From Vibrio cholerae (lineage in GTDB: Bacteria > Actinomycetota > Actinomycetes > Actinomycetales > Micrococcaceae), in the NCBI GenBank assembly GCA_009728235.1, contig WNZI01000006.1, positions 56,963 to 120,962 on the forward strand: DNA of 64,000 bases, read 5' to 3'. Shown piece after piece: positions 25,111-34,428 of this stretch. How positions within the stretch are numbered: the first letter of the stretch is position 1; each line of letters begins with the position of its first letter. The notes beneath the pieces were generated by a model, which was not told the origin of the DNA, did not search any database, and saw nothing but the letters and a program-made list of their open reading frames with translations. The position numbers and the translations under genes were made by a program.

Positions 25111-26139
25111 CTACCGCGGTGGCGTCGTCGCGCGCACCACGAGTTCCGGCGGCAGCAGGACGCTCGTCACCTTCTCGCCCTTGAGCACGCCGAGAAGGGC
25201 ATCCACGCTCAGCTTCCCCATCGCTACGAGATCACTCCGGACCGACGTCAGGGGAACCGGAAGGGTGGCGGCGAGGTCCAGATCGTTGTAGCCGATCAGG
25301 CCCACGTCCTTGCCCACCCGTTTCCCGGCCTCGCGGATGGCTCCCATCGCACCGAGCGCCAGGAGGTCGTGGACGGCGAAGACGGCCGTCGGCGGGTCCG
25401 GCAGCCCCATCAGCTCGGTACCGGCAGCCAACCCGGACGGTGTGCTGAAGGTGGACTGCACCACATACGCATCCGGCACGGGAAAGCCTGCGGACTCGAA
25501 GGTCCTGCGGAAGCCGAGCGTCCGCTCGCGGCCCGTGCTGGCCAGCTGGTCACCGGCGATGACACCTACCCTGCGGTGGCCCAGCGCCAGCAGGTGCTCG
25601 GCGGCGAGCTGCCCGCCGCGGTGATCGTCCGTGGTGACGGAGAGGTGCCCCTCGAGCTTGCGCATCACGAGCACGTAGGGGACACCCCGGCTCCGCAGCT
25701 CGTGCGCGGCGGTGTCTCCGAGGTGGGAATCCCCGATGATGACGCCGTCGATCCTCCGCGAGAGCATGGCGTCCAGCCGCGCGCGGCGATGGTCCGGATC
25801 GTCCAGCGTGTTGGCGACGACGGTCCCGTAGCCGGCGGTGCTGGCCGCGGCGTCGATGCTCTCGTAGATGGTGGCGAGCACCAGGTCCGTGAGCCGCGGG
25901 ACCAGGACCCCGATCAGGCGCGAACTGCCGGTCCGCAGCCCGGCGGCGCCGACATCGCGACGGTAACCGAGCACGGTTGCGAGCTCGCGGACGCGGCGCA
26001 CCGTGTCTGCACCGATGCCCGCAGGATTCTCGCTCAGCGCCCGCGACGCGGTGGAGACGTGCACCTGGGCATGGCGCGCGACGGTCGCGAGGGTGACAGG
26101 GCGGGTGCGCCCCTGCTGCGCGCCGGCGTCGTCCTTCAT
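25111..26139 (-). CDS. LacI-family transcriptional regulator
   Basis: About 342 residues from the ATG at 26139. The N-terminal helix-turn-helix reads VTLATVARHAQVHVSTASRA, with the hinge-helix region LRTGSSRLIGVLVP, followed by a periplasmic-binding-type effector domain (DGVIIGDSH, GHRRVGVIAG, FAVHDLLALGA). It is divergent from an operon with two M20 amidohydrolases and two membrane proteins; two LacI-type palindromes lie in the gap. It probably represses that operon until an N-substituted amino acid or similar ligand is present. It also resembles purine/amino-acid catabolic LacI regulators only in this contextual sense. Confidence 0.9.
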   Translation of the reverse strand: MKDDAGAQQGRTRPVTLATVARHAQVHVSTASRALSENPAGIGADTVRRVRELATVLGYRRDVGAAGLRTGSSRLIGVLVPRLTDLVLATIYESIDAAASTAGYGTVVANTLDDPDHRRARLDAMLSRRIDGVIIGDSHLGDTAAHELRSRGVPYVLVMRKLEGHLSVTTDDHRGGQLAAEHLLALGHRRVGVIAGDQLASTGRERTLGFRRTFESAGFPVPDAYVVQSTFSTPSGLAAGTELMGLPDPPTAVFAVHDLLALGAMGAIREAGKRVGKDVGLIGYNDLDLAATLPVPLTSVRSDLVAMGKLSVDALLGVLKGEKVTSVLLPPELVVRATTPPR

Positions 26140-26190
26140 GAGCCTGAGTCTAGGCGGCGCGTGCCTCGCGCGGTGTCGTCCGTACGCCTG

Positions 26191-26206
26191 GCGCAAAGGT
26201 TTGCGC
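26191..26206. promoter_or_regulatory. LacI operator candidate 1
   Basis: GCGCAAA-GG-TTTGCGC is a perfect palindrome of 16 bases, 52 bases upstream of the LacI start. Its CG-containing core half-site GCAAA is typical of LacI-family operators. Confidence 0.65.
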
Positions 26207-26313
26207 TGGGAATGCGCGACGCGGAGGTTTCACACTCGGGAAACATTGACGAAATCGGCCCTCAGTAGTGTGATGTACACCATAGTTCCGCAGCAGAGCT
26301 TCCCGCGGACATC

Positions 26314-26330
26314 TGCGCAAACGATTGCAC
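26314..26330. promoter_or_regulatory. LacI operator candidate 2
   Basis: TGCGCAAACGATTGCAC contains GCAAAC-GATTGC, one mismatch from a perfect palindrome and with the central CG common to LacI operators. It lies 16 bases upstream of the M20 hydrolase start, where binding would block transcription. It shares the GCGCAAA half-site with candidate 1, about 124 bases away. Confidence 0.65.
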
Positions 26331-26345
26331 GAAGGACTGATCTCC

Positions 26346-27607
26346 ATGTCCCAGGCCATCTCCCTCGAGACCTCCGAGCGCCTCAGCGCAGGGGTGGAGG
26401 AGCTGTCGGTATTCCGCGACGGCGTCCGCCCCGGCTGGAGTCGCGAGGTGTTCAGCGAGCCCTACCGCGCATCCCGTGACTGGACAGCTGCCCGGATGTG
26501 CGAGGTAGGGCTGGAGGTCACGGTGGACTCCGCAGGCAACATCGTGGGCCGCCTGGCCGGACGGAATTCCTCGGCTCCTGCCCTCGTCACCGGATCGCAC
26601 ACCGACACGGTCGACGGCGGGGGCCGCTTCGACGGCATCGTCGGCGTGCTGGGATCCATCGAGGCCGCCCGGCTGGTGCAGGAATCCGGGACCCAGCTGC
26701 AGCGGGACTTGCTGGTGGTCGACTTCCTCGGTGAGGAATCGAACGTCTTCGGCCTGAGCTGCCTCGGCAGCCGGTCCGCCGCGCAGGAGATGACGCGAGA
26801 GGACCTCGATCGTCAGGACTACCGCGGCGTCACCCTCGGTCAGGCCTACTCCGACTTCGGCCTCGACCCCTCGATGCTTGCCGAGGTCCCGTGGGCGAGC
26901 GCCCGTTGCACGCCTTCGTCGAACTGCACATCGAACAGGGCCCGACCCTCGAGAAGCACGGGCTGCCGCTCGGCATCGTCACGGCCATCACCGGCATCGA
27001 GCGCTTCATCGCCACGTTCGCCGGCTCCGCGGATCATGCGGGGACGACGTCGATGGATGACCGCCGGGACGCGATGATCGCCGCCGCGGAAGCTGTCCTC
27101 GCCGTGCGCGCGGAGGGTTGCGGCGCACCCGTGCACGGCGTCGCGACGTCGACCAGGGTGGAATCCGACAGTCGATCACCGAACGTCGTCCCCTCCCTCG
27201 TCAGGATGTACAGCGAGGTCCGGAGCGTCGATTCCTCCTGGCTCTCCGGCGTCAAGGGCCGTCTCACCGCACAGATCGCGGCGAAGGCGACCGAGCTCGG
27301 CATCGAGGTCGGCTTCGAGTGGTCCACGGACAACGCGGTGGTCGAAGCGGACCGCGGCGTGCAGGACGTGGCCGGAGCTGCCGCCGATTCGCTCGGTCTG
27401 CCATGGATGCCGATCCCCAGCGGCGCGACCCACGACGCCGTCCACATGGCTTCCCTCGCACCGATGGGCATGATCTTCATCCCCTCCCACAACGGCAAGA
27501 GCCACTGCCCCGAGGAGTTCAGCAGCACCGAGGACATCGCCGTCGGCGTCCACGCCCTCGTGGCCACCCTCGAACACCTCGACTCCCACAACCGCCCGTC
27601 CGCCTAG
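26346..27607 (+). CDS. M20-family allantoate amidohydrolase/N-carbamoyl amino acid hydrolase (frameshifted)
   Basis: About 420 residues from the ATG at 26346. Metal ligands are visible in GSHTDTVDGGGRFDG, LGEESNVFG, HIEQGPTLEKHG and IPSHNGKSHCPEE, the pattern of the AllC/HyuC group. The frame changes at about 26890-26905, between EVPWAS and PLHAFVELHIEQGP; one missing base restores the protein. It is the first gene after the LacI operators. It would hydrolyse an N-carbamoyl or ureido group from an amino acid or allantoate, releasing ammonia and carbon dioxide. Confidence 0.82.
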
Positions 27608-27633
27608 CCGCCATCCTGCCGACCGGAGCTCTT

Positions 27634-28389
27634 ATGACAACAGCACTCACTCCCGAGGGACTGTCCACGGACATCCTCGCGATCGCCAACCTGCCCGTCC
27701 TCTGGATCCTCGCGATCGGCGTCTTCGGTGCCATCATCATCCAGTCACTCGTCTATATGAGGGCAGCGAGGAAGGCCGGGCCCGCTGCGGACATCAGCGC
27801 GGACGAGTTGAAGGTCTCGTTCCGCGCGGGTGCCATCGCCGCCGTCGGGCCGTCCCTTGCCGTCGTGCTCGTCAGCATCGCCCTCCTCACCCTGTTCGGC
27901 ACTCCGGCCGTGCTCGTGCGGATCGGTCTCGTCGGTTCAGCAGCCACGGAATCGGCATCAGCAAGCCTTGCCGCCGGGACCATGGGTGCGACACTCGGCG
28001 GGCCCGACTACACCCAGGCCGTCTTCGTGGTGGCTTTCATGGCCATGAGCCTCTCAGGGGCGGGCTGGATGATCGCAACACTCGTGCTGACACCGATCCT
28101 CCGTCGGGGGGACTCCAAGCTGCGCCGCGTCAATCCTGCGCTGATGGCCATCGTCCCCGCAGCAGCCCTGATCGGGGCGTTCGCGAGCCTCGGAATCGCC
28201 GAACTCGGCAAGACGCCCGTGCACATCCTCTCGGTCATCGTCTCCGCGATCACGATGGGCCTCTGCATCTTCCTGGCCAACCGGACATCGGCGACCTGGC
28301 TGAGGGAGTGGGGACTCGGCATCTCGATCATCGTGGGCCTGATCGCCGCCTACATCGCCCACACCTCCGGTATGGCCCCCGCCGCCTAG
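27634..28389 (+). CDS. DUF5058-like membrane protein, putative transporter subunit
   Basis: A 251-residue integral membrane protein with about six helices. It looks like the DUF5058 family from the segments LVGSAATESASASLAAGTMG and DYTQAVFVVAFMAMSLSGAGWM. Its ATG at 27634 lies 26 bases after the hydrolase stop. The next gene encodes another small membrane protein and the fourth an M20 hydrolase. The arrangement suggests a two-component permease that brings in the M20 substrates. The family assignment is from memory and the transport role is an inference. Confidence 0.65.
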   Translation: MTTALTPEGLSTDILAIANLPVLWILAIGVFGAIIIQSLVYMRAARKAGPAADISADELKVSFRAGAIAAVGPSLAVVLVSIALLTLFGTPAVLVRIGLVGSAATESASASLAAGTMGATLGGPDYTQAVFVVAFMAMSLSGAGWMIATLVLTPILRRGDSKLRRVNPALMAIVPAAALIGAFASLGIAELGKTPVHILSVIVSAITMGLCIFLANRTSATWLREWGLGISIIVGLIAAYIAHTSGMAPAA

Positions 28390-28416
28390 GCAGTACCTTC
28401 CCCGAAAGGAACCACC

Positions 28417-29145
28417 ATGTCTGCTCCAGATACTGCCGTCTCATCCTCCGCGGCGCTCGCCGAGTTCGACCGCACCACGTCCCGCTGGGGGCAGGCGACG
28501 ATGGGCGCCGCCCTCCTGTTCTCCCTCGCCGCTCCGCTCTACCTCGTGCTGTCCACCGATCTGGGCATCACCGCGAGCATGATCTGGACGGCCTACCTCG
28601 CCGTCGCGGCCGCGTTCTTCGTGCTCTGGTTCGTCGAGCCCATCACCTACTACCCGGTGCTCGGTCCAGCCGCGATGTACCAGGCCTTCATGATCGGCAA
28701 CATCGCCAACAAGCTCCTGCCCTCGGCGCTCGTCGCCCAGGCCGCCATCGGGGCGAAGGCCGGCACCAAGCGCGGCGAGTTCGCGGCCCTCATGGCCATC
28801 TGCGGCGCGGCGATGGTCCATGTGCTGTCGATGCTCCTGTTCGTCGGGATCCTCGGTACCTGGCTGGTCAGCATCATCCCCACCGACATCGTCGACGTCG
28901 CACGCCTCTACATCTTCCCGGCCATCATCGGGGGAGTCCTCGTCCAGCTCATCGTGACCATGAAGCAGCCCCGCGTGACCGTGATCGCCGTCGTCGTCGC
29001 CGTTCTCGTGCTCTTCGTCCTGGTGCCTGCCGTGCCGGCACTCGCCAAGCCCGCCACCGGAATCGTCGTGCTGATCACCGCAGTGCTGGCATGGTTCCTC
29101 CGCTCCCGCACAGCGACGGCCACACCCACCACACTCGTCAACTAG
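28417..29145 (+). CDS. Polytopic membrane protein, partner of the DUF5058-like protein
   Basis: A 242-residue protein with about seven hydrophobic segments. Conserved-looking stretches include VEPITYYPVLGPAAMYQAFM and GNIANKLLPSALVAQAAIG, then TKRGEFAALMAI. A clear ribosome-binding site (GAAAGGA) precedes the ATG. It is placed 27 bases after the DUF5058-like gene and before the second M20 gene. No ATPase or binding protein is encoded, so if this is a transporter it is probably a secondary one. No named family recognised. Confidence 0.65.
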   Translation: MSAPDTAVSSSAALAEFDRTTSRWGQATMGAALLFSLAAPLYLVLSTDLGITASMIWTAYLAVAAAFFVLWFVEPITYYPVLGPAAMYQAFMIGNIANKLLPSALVAQAAIGAKAGTKRGEFAALMAICGAAMVHVLSMLLFVGILGTWLVSIIPTDIVDVARLYIFPAIIGGVLVQLIVTMKQPRVTVIAVVVAVLVLFVLVPAVPALAKPATGIVVLITAVLAWFLRSRTATATPTTLVN

Positions 29146-29176
29146 GCTCCAGAACAGACCCGCCCGAAAGGACATC

Positions 29177-30412
29177 ATGACCATCGACACCGCCGTCTTC
29201 GATCTCTCCGACGCCGACACCACCGCCATGCACGAGCTGTACCGGCACCTCCACGCCCACCCGGAACTGTCCATGCAGGAAACGCACACCGCGGCGTTCA
29301 TCCTCGAGAAGCTGAACCACCTCGGGCTGGAGACCTTCCTCTGCGGAGGGACCGGCGTCGTCGGGATCCTGCGCAACGGCGACGGCCCGGTGGTCGGCTA
29401 CCGTGCCGACACCGATGGCCTGCCCATCGCCGAGGACACCGGGCTGGACTACGCGAGCACGACGGCGGGCGCCCTTGCCGACGGCACCGGCGTACCCGTG
29501 ATGCACGGCTGCGGCCACGACACCCACATGACCGTGGGCCTCACCGCCGCGCAGCTGCTGACCGAGAACCGCGAGGCATGGAGCGGCACCGTGGTCTTCA
29601 TCTTCCAGCCGGGCGAGGAGACCGGCGAGGGCGCCGAAGCCATGGTCGAGGACGGACTGTGGGACAAGGCGCCGAAGCCGTCGATCATCTACGGGCAGCA
29701 CGTCTGGCCAGGACTCGCCGGCACCGTGAACATCAGCAAGGGCACCGCCATGGCGATGGCCGACTCCTGGAAGATCACGGTGCACGGCAAGCAGGCCCAC
29801 GGATCGCAGCCCGAGCAGTCGATCGACCCCATCGTCCTCGGCGCCCACATGGTGGTGCGCATCCAGACGATCGTCTCGCGCGAGGTGCACCCGATGAAGT
29901 CCGCCGTCGTTACCATCGGGACCTTCCACGGCGGGCTGAAGGAGAACATCATCCCCGCGTCCGCCGAGTTCACGGTGAACGTGCGGACCTTCGACGTCGA
30001 CGTGCGGGAACGTGTCCTCGGCTCCCTGCGACGCATCCTCAGTGCCGAAGCAGCGGCGTCGGGAGCGCCGGAGCCCGTCATCGAGGAGATCACGAGCTTC
30101 CCCCAGTGCTACAACGATCCCGCGTCCACGGAGGACCTGATGGCGGTGCTGGGCGAGGTCCTGGGGGAGGACGCCGTCATCGAGTCCCCGCCCGTCATGG
30201 GCAGTGAGGACTTCGGCCTCCTGGCCGAGGCCATCGGGGTCCCGAGCGTCTACTGGTTCTTCGGCGGGCACCCGCAGGACCTGATCGACGGCGATGCTCC
30301 CGTTCCCGGCAACCACTCGCCGTACTTCGCGCCGGCGATCGAGCCGACGCTCACCACGGGTGTCCGGGCGGCGATGACCGCGCTGCTGTCGAAGGTGGGG
30401 GCCACCGCGTAG
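29177..30412 (+). CDS. M20D amidohydrolase (hippurate hydrolase/N-acyl-L-amino acid amidohydrolase type)
   Basis: A 411-residue enzyme of the M20D group. Motifs are YRHLHAHPELSMQE, VGYRADTDGLPIAEDTG, MHGCGHDTHMTVGL (Cys and His metal ligands), FQPGEETGEGAEAM, and HGKQAHGSQPEQSIDP in the dimerisation domain, ending NHSPYFAPAIE. The motif set is complete. It closes the LacI-controlled operon. It probably removes an acyl or aryl group from an imported N-acylated amino acid. Confidence 0.9.
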   Translation: MTIDTAVFDLSDADTTAMHELYRHLHAHPELSMQETHTAAFILEKLNHLGLETFLCGGTGVVGILRNGDGPVVGYRADTDGLPIAEDTGLDYASTTAGALADGTGVPVMHGCGHDTHMTVGLTAAQLLTENREAWSGTVVFIFQPGEETGEGAEAMVEDGLWDKAPKPSIIYGQHVWPGLAGTVNISKGTAMAMADSWKITVHGKQAHGSQPEQSIDPIVLGAHMVVRIQTIVSREVHPMKSAVVTIGTFHGGLKENIIPASAEFTVNVRTFDVDVRERVLGSLRRILSAEAAASGAPEPVIEEITSFPQCYNDPASTEDLMAVLGEVLGEDAVIESPPVMGSEDFGLLAEAIGVPSVYWFFGGHPQDLIDGDAPVPGNHSPYFAPAIEPTLTTGVRAAMTALLSKVGATA

Positions 30413-30498
30413 AGGAGCACCCGAGAATTGAGGGAATCTTGATCTCGTCCCGACCCCGGTAGCTACATACTGAGGATCACGCAACGACGTTCGAGAAT

Positions 30499-31200
30499 AT
30501 GGGGATAACTGTGTCGACATCTGTTCTGGCCAGGACCAAGGTCTGCTTCGCGATCATCGGAATCGGGCTACTCGCCCTGACCGGGTGCAGTGGCGAATCG
30601 AGTGTCGCATCTGACGTCCGAGCGGAGGCAGATTCATCGACGTCGTCGCCGACCGCCAGTTCGAGTCAGACGACAACACCTACTCCTTCGCTCACTCCTA
30701 CTCCTTCGCAATCTCCGACCCCTTCAGCGACGCCGGACCCCGTGGTGACCGTCAGCGAGCAGTGGGTAGAGGAAGCCATCCCCTTTACCTCACGGAGACA
30801 GGACGATCCGAACGTGGACCGCGGCGTGGAGGCCCTCGCGATAGCGGGAGTGGCCGGCGTCAAGGCGACGAAGTTCCAGGTGACGTCGACGGACGGCGTG
30901 GAGACCGACAGGGTAGCCATCGGCGAAGAGGTTCGAACGGCGCCAGTGGATGAAGTCATCACGGTAGGCACCAAGGCGCCCGTCGTCGTCGCCCCTCCCG
31001 CACCCGTCGAGGCTGCAGTGCCCGCCGGAGGCGGCTGCGATCCGAACTACGACGGCGCGTGCGTCCCGATCGACAGCGATGTCGACTGCGCCGGTGGAAG
31101 CGGCAACGGGCCCTCCTACGTGCAGGGTCCGGTTCGCGTGATCGGGACCGATATCTATGGTCTTGACGGCAAGGACGGCGACGGCATCGGCTGCGAATAA
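30499..31200 (+). CDS. Lipoprotein with G5 domain and excalibur-like C-terminus
   Basis: A 233-residue surface protein. The signal sequence ends in the lipobox LTGCS near residues 27-31. A Ser/Thr/Pro linker with TPTPS repeats follows. Residues ~80-155 form a G5 domain (VSEQWVEEAIPFTSRRQDDP and the closing RTAPVDEVITVGTKAP). The C-terminus ends DGKDGDGIGCE, an excalibur-type calcium site. It is probably anchored in the membrane and reaching into or through the wall. It has its own promoter region and is not obviously part of an operon. The related motif ends the HNH nuclease near 14.8 kb. Confidence 0.82.
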   Translation: MGITVSTSVLARTKVCFAIIGIGLLALTGCSGESSVASDVRAEADSSTSSPTASSSQTTTPTPSLTPTPSQSPTPSATPDPVVTVSEQWVEEAIPFTSRRQDDPNVDRGVEALAIAGVAGVKATKFQVTSTDGVETDRVAIGEEVRTAPVDEVITVGTKAPVVVAPPAPVEAAVPAGGGCDPNYDGACVPIDSDVDCAGGSGNGPSYVQGPVRVIGTDIYGLDGKDGDGIGCE

Positions 31201-31240
31201 GTCCTGTCCTCGTCTTGGTGGACCTCTGTAGGGTCGGAAC

Positions 31241-32668
31241 ATGACTGTCTCGACCATGAAATCCCCTGCGTTCCACGAGCTGTCCGCCGTCGAGCTGACC
31301 GGCGCCATCCGACGTCGTGAGGTGTCCGCCCGGGAAGCGCTGGAGGCCCACTTCGACCGCATCGACGCCGTGAACGGCACGATCAACGCGGTCATCACCG
31401 AGGACCGGGAGAACGCCCTGGTGCTGGCCGACGCGGCGGACGAGCTCACCCTGTCCGGCGCGGACCTCCCGCCGCTGCACGGCCTGCAGATGACGCACAA
31501 GGACACCCACAACACCAAGGGCCTGCGCACCACGCAGGGATCGACGGTGTTCAAGGACTTCGTGCCGGAGTTCGACGACCTCATCATCACGCGACTGAAG
31601 AAGGCCGGCGTCGTGACGACGGGCAAGACCAACGTGCCCGAGTTCGCCGCCGGATCGCACACCTTCAACGAGGTGTTCGGCACCACGGTGAATCCGTATG
31701 ACACCACCCGCAGCGCGGGCGGCAGCAGCGGGGGAGTGGCGGCGTCGATCGCGGCCCGCATCCAGCCGCTCGGTGACGGCAGCGACATGGGCGGCTCACT
31801 GCGCATTCCGGCGTCGTTCTGCAACGTGGTCGGGTACCGGCCGTCCATCGGCGTCGTCCCGTCCCTGCCGACGCGTAACGCCTGGGCGTGGCTGGCACGC
31901 CACGGCCTGATGGCGCGCGACGTCGAGGACATCGCGCTGGGGATGACGGCGATCGCCGGCGCTGACCCCGCCATCCCGTACGCCTATCCGGTCGCGGGGT
32001 CCTTCGGGGTGTCGCTCGAGCGGGATCTGACGGGCCTGCGGATCGGGTGGTCACCCGACTTCGGGCTCGGGGTCCCGGTGGACCGCGAGGTGCTCCGCGT
32101 CCTCGAGGGGCAGCTGCAGGTCTTCACCGACCTCGGCGCAATCGTCGAGCAGGCCGCTCCGGACCTGCGCGATGCCGACCAGGTCTTCGGCGCAACGCGC
32201 GCCTTCGACTTCGTGCTCGGCCTCGGCGAGCTGGTGCAGAAGCACGGGGAGGCCATCAAGCCCGAGATCCGCTGGAACGTGGAACAGGGCCTGCAGCTGA
32301 CGGCGCAGGACCTGGTGGACGCCGCTCTCGCCCGCACGCGCCTGGACGCCGGGGTACGGCGGTTCTTCGGGAAGTACGACGTCTTCGCGAGTCCGGCGGC
32401 CCAGGTGCTGCCGTTCGACGCGACCGAGCGGTACCCGACGTCGGTCAACGGCGTGGAGTTCGAGACGTACCTCGACTGGATGCGCTCGGCCTGCCTGGTG
32501 TCCGCGACGGGCCTGCCGGCCGTGTCGGTACCTGCAGGGTTCAGCGATGACGGACTGCCGGTGGGCCTGCAGCTGGCGATGCCGCACGGGAGCGACGTCG
32601 ACCTGCTGCAGGTGGCGTACGCGTTCGAGCAGGCGACGGGCTGGGCGAAGCGGGCGCCGGAGCTGTAG
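31241..32668 (+). CDS. Amidase signature family enzyme
   Basis: A 475-residue amidase. The catalytic Ser-cisSer-Lys triad is visible: Lys87 in MTHKDTHNTKG, the cis-Ser in AGGSSGGVAAS (Ser162/163) and the nucleophile Ser187 in GSDMGGSLRIP. The C-terminal part has the usual LPAVSVPAGFSDDGLPVGLQ. Length is normal. It is a cytoplasmic enzyme hydrolysing an unidentified amide. It is not a GatA because no gatB/gatC accompany it. Confidence 0.9.
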   Translation: MTVSTMKSPAFHELSAVELTGAIRRREVSAREALEAHFDRIDAVNGTINAVITEDRENALVLADAADELTLSGADLPPLHGLQMTHKDTHNTKGLRTTQGSTVFKDFVPEFDDLIITRLKKAGVVTTGKTNVPEFAAGSHTFNEVFGTTVNPYDTTRSAGGSSGGVAASIAARIQPLGDGSDMGGSLRIPASFCNVVGYRPSIGVVPSLPTRNAWAWLARHGLMARDVEDIALGMTAIAGADPAIPYAYPVAGSFGVSLERDLTGLRIGWSPDFGLGVPVDREVLRVLEGQLQVFTDLGAIVEQAAPDLRDADQVFGATRAFDFVLGLGELVQKHGEAIKPEIRWNVEQGLQLTAQDLVDAALARTRLDAGVRRFFGKYDVFASPAAQVLPFDATERYPTSVNGVEFETYLDWMRSACLVSATGLPAVSVPAGFSDDGLPVGLQLAMPHGSDVDLLQVAYAFEQATGWAKRAPEL

Positions 32669-32771
32669 GGCGTTCCCCCGAGAGGCCACGGCTGACCTCC
32701 CGGCGCTGGGAACATCGACCGCTAGGCTGATCAAGGCCTCCGAGCGGGCGGCCGAAGCTCCAGGAGGAACA

Positions 32772-33785
32772 GTGCAGGGTCTCGACTTCACCGCGATCGA
32801 CTTCGAGACGGCGAACAGCAGACGCGGTTCGGTGTGCGCGGTGGGGTTGGCGAAGGTGAGGAACGGCGTCGTCGTCGACTCCGCCTCGTGGCTGATCAAG
32901 CCGCCGCCGTCCGTGAACGAGTTCGCGGCCCGGAACATCGAGGTGCACGGCATCCGGCCCTCGGCTGTCCGCACGGCCCCGGGGTGGCGGGAGAGCCTGC
33001 AGCGCATCGTGGCGTTCGCAGGGGATGACCGTTTCGTCGCCCACAACGCATCCTTTGATCGCTCCGTGCTTCGCGGCGCCTGCGCCGAGTCCGGACTGGC
33101 AGTTCCGGGCAACGACTTCTCCTGCTCCGTGGACCTCGCCCGCCGCCTGCTGAACCTCGAGGCCAACAAGCTCCCGCACGTCGCGAAAGCCCTGGGGCTC
33201 GGGGCGTTCCAGCACCACGACGCCGGGAGTGACGCCGAGATCTGTGCCTCCGCCGTCGTCGCCATCGCACGGATGCACGCACTCCCCTCGCTCGACCTGC
33301 TCTGGCCGGCGAAGGCGAAACCATCGGCTGGTTCGCACCGCTACCCCGTAGCACGCGCGCGGGCCGCGTTGCCGCAGGCGAACATGCAGTCCGACCCCTT
33401 CCATCCCCTGCACGGTCAGGTCGTGGTCTTCACTGGAGACCTCGCGACGATGACGCGGATCGAAGCGATGGAACGTAGCGCCACCTTCGGGGCGACGCCG
33501 GGCAACAACGTGACGAAGAAGACCACGATGCTCGTGATCGGGCAGCAGGACGCTGATCACCGCGCGGTGATGATGACTGCGAACAGCGGCAAGGAGCGGA
33601 AGGCGCTGCAGTACATCGGCGCCGGCCAGGCCATCCGCGCCGTCAGCGAGCATGAACTGCGCGAGTGGCTCGGGCTGACCCGGCCACGCGCTGCAGCTGT
33701 CGAGGCACCGTCGACCGGGATCGGGACGCTCGAATCAGCGGTCAGTGGTCTCCTCGGCTGGATAGGGCGACGCCGCGTCAGGTAG
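32772..33785 (+). CDS. DEDDh exonuclease with C-terminal BRCT domain
   Basis: About 337 residues from the GTG at 32772, preceded by GGAGGAA. The N-terminal domain is a DnaQ/epsilon-type 3'-5' exonuclease: AIDFETANS (Asp, Glu), HNASFDRSVL and HDAGSDAEIC complete the DEDDh set. From about residue 205 a BRCT-like domain follows (LHGQVVVFTGDLATMTR, KTTMLVIGQQD). This exonuclease-BRCT architecture is common in actinobacteria and points to DNA repair or replication. The 3' end overlaps the convergent TetR frame. Confidence 0.85.
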   Translation: MQGLDFTAIDFETANSRRGSVCAVGLAKVRNGVVVDSASWLIKPPPSVNEFAARNIEVHGIRPSAVRTAPGWRESLQRIVAFAGDDRFVAHNASFDRSVLRGACAESGLAVPGNDFSCSVDLARRLLNLEANKLPHVAKALGLGAFQHHDAGSDAEICASAVVAIARMHALPSLDLLWPAKAKPSAGSHRYPVARARAALPQANMQSDPFHPLHGQVVVFTGDLATMTRIEAMERSATFGATPGNNVTKKTTMLVIGQQDADHRAVMMTANSGKERKALQYIGAGQAIRAVSEHELREWLGLTRPRAAAVEAPSTGIGTLESAVSGLLGWIGRRRVR

Positions 33786-34372
33786 CGGTCAGGCTTCCGG
33801 CGCTTCAGCAGTGCGATCGCCTGCCTCAGGCCCTCCTGCATGCTCACATCCTTGTCGTACAGCCACTGCACCTGGATGCCGTCGAAGACGCCGATGAGCA
33901 ACCGTGCAGCCCACTCCGGGTCGATATCCGCCCGGTACTCGCCGGACTGCTGCCGCACGACGACGTCCTTGGCGAGGTCGGCGAGGATGATCTCGTAGCG
34001 CTCGCGGAAGTACTGGTGCGATGCGTGGGACGTGTTGTTCGCCGTTGCCGACGCCACCGCATAGAGGGTGGTGAGGCCTGGCTCTTCCTCGTTCCGCGCT
34101 GCGATGGCGGGCAGATCGTCGACACCGACGGCCGCCGCGACCATTCCGCGCGCACGCTCGTCGCGCTCGGCCAACACGGCCTGCAGGAGCTCCTGCTTGC
34201 TCGTGAAGTAGTGGAACAGCGTCGCTTCGCGCACGCCGACCAGTTCGGCCACACGTTTGAGGGCCGCGCCCTCGAAGCCCTCGGTCGCGAAGACGTCCGT
34301 CGCCGTCTGGATGATGGTCCGACGCCGATGTTCCCCCTTCGCGTAGGGTCCCCGGGCTCCTCTGCTGGTCAT
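33557..34372 (-). CDS. TetR-family regulator with over-long C-terminus
   Basis: The N-terminal ~195 residues from the ATG at 34372 are a normal TetR protein (GEHRRRTIIQTATDVFATEG, then VREATLFHYFTSKQELLQAV). After LLKRRKPDRYLTRRR, where such proteins normally end, the frame stays open for another ~70 residues that are antisense to the exonuclease gene and low in plausibility. A stop is available at about 33780-33790 in neighbouring frames, so a one-base loss near the end is likely and the real gene probably ends near 33780. The regulated genes are not evident. Confidence 0.75.
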   Translation of the reverse strand: MTSRGARGPYAKGEHRRRTIIQTATDVFATEGFEGAALKRVAELVGVREATLFHYFTSKQELLQAVLAERDERARGMVAAAVGVDDLPAIAARNEEEPGLTTLYAVASATANNTSHASHQYFRERYEIILADLAKDVVVRQQSGEYRADIDPEWAARLLIGVFDGIQVQWLYDKDVSMQEGLRQAIALLKRRKPDRYLTRRRPIQPRRPLTADSSVPIPVDGASTAAARGRVSPSHSRSSCSLTARMAWPAPMYCSAFRSLPLFAVIITAR

Positions 34373-34428
34373 CCCACCAGTGTAGGAGGGCTGTCCAAGA
34401 GCGCTGGGTGGAGCAGGAAGGGCCGGCA

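Noticed and set aside
31241..32668. GatA subunit of the tRNA amidotransferase
   Set aside because: It has the amidase signature, but gatB and gatC are absent nearby and its surroundings are unrelated to translation.
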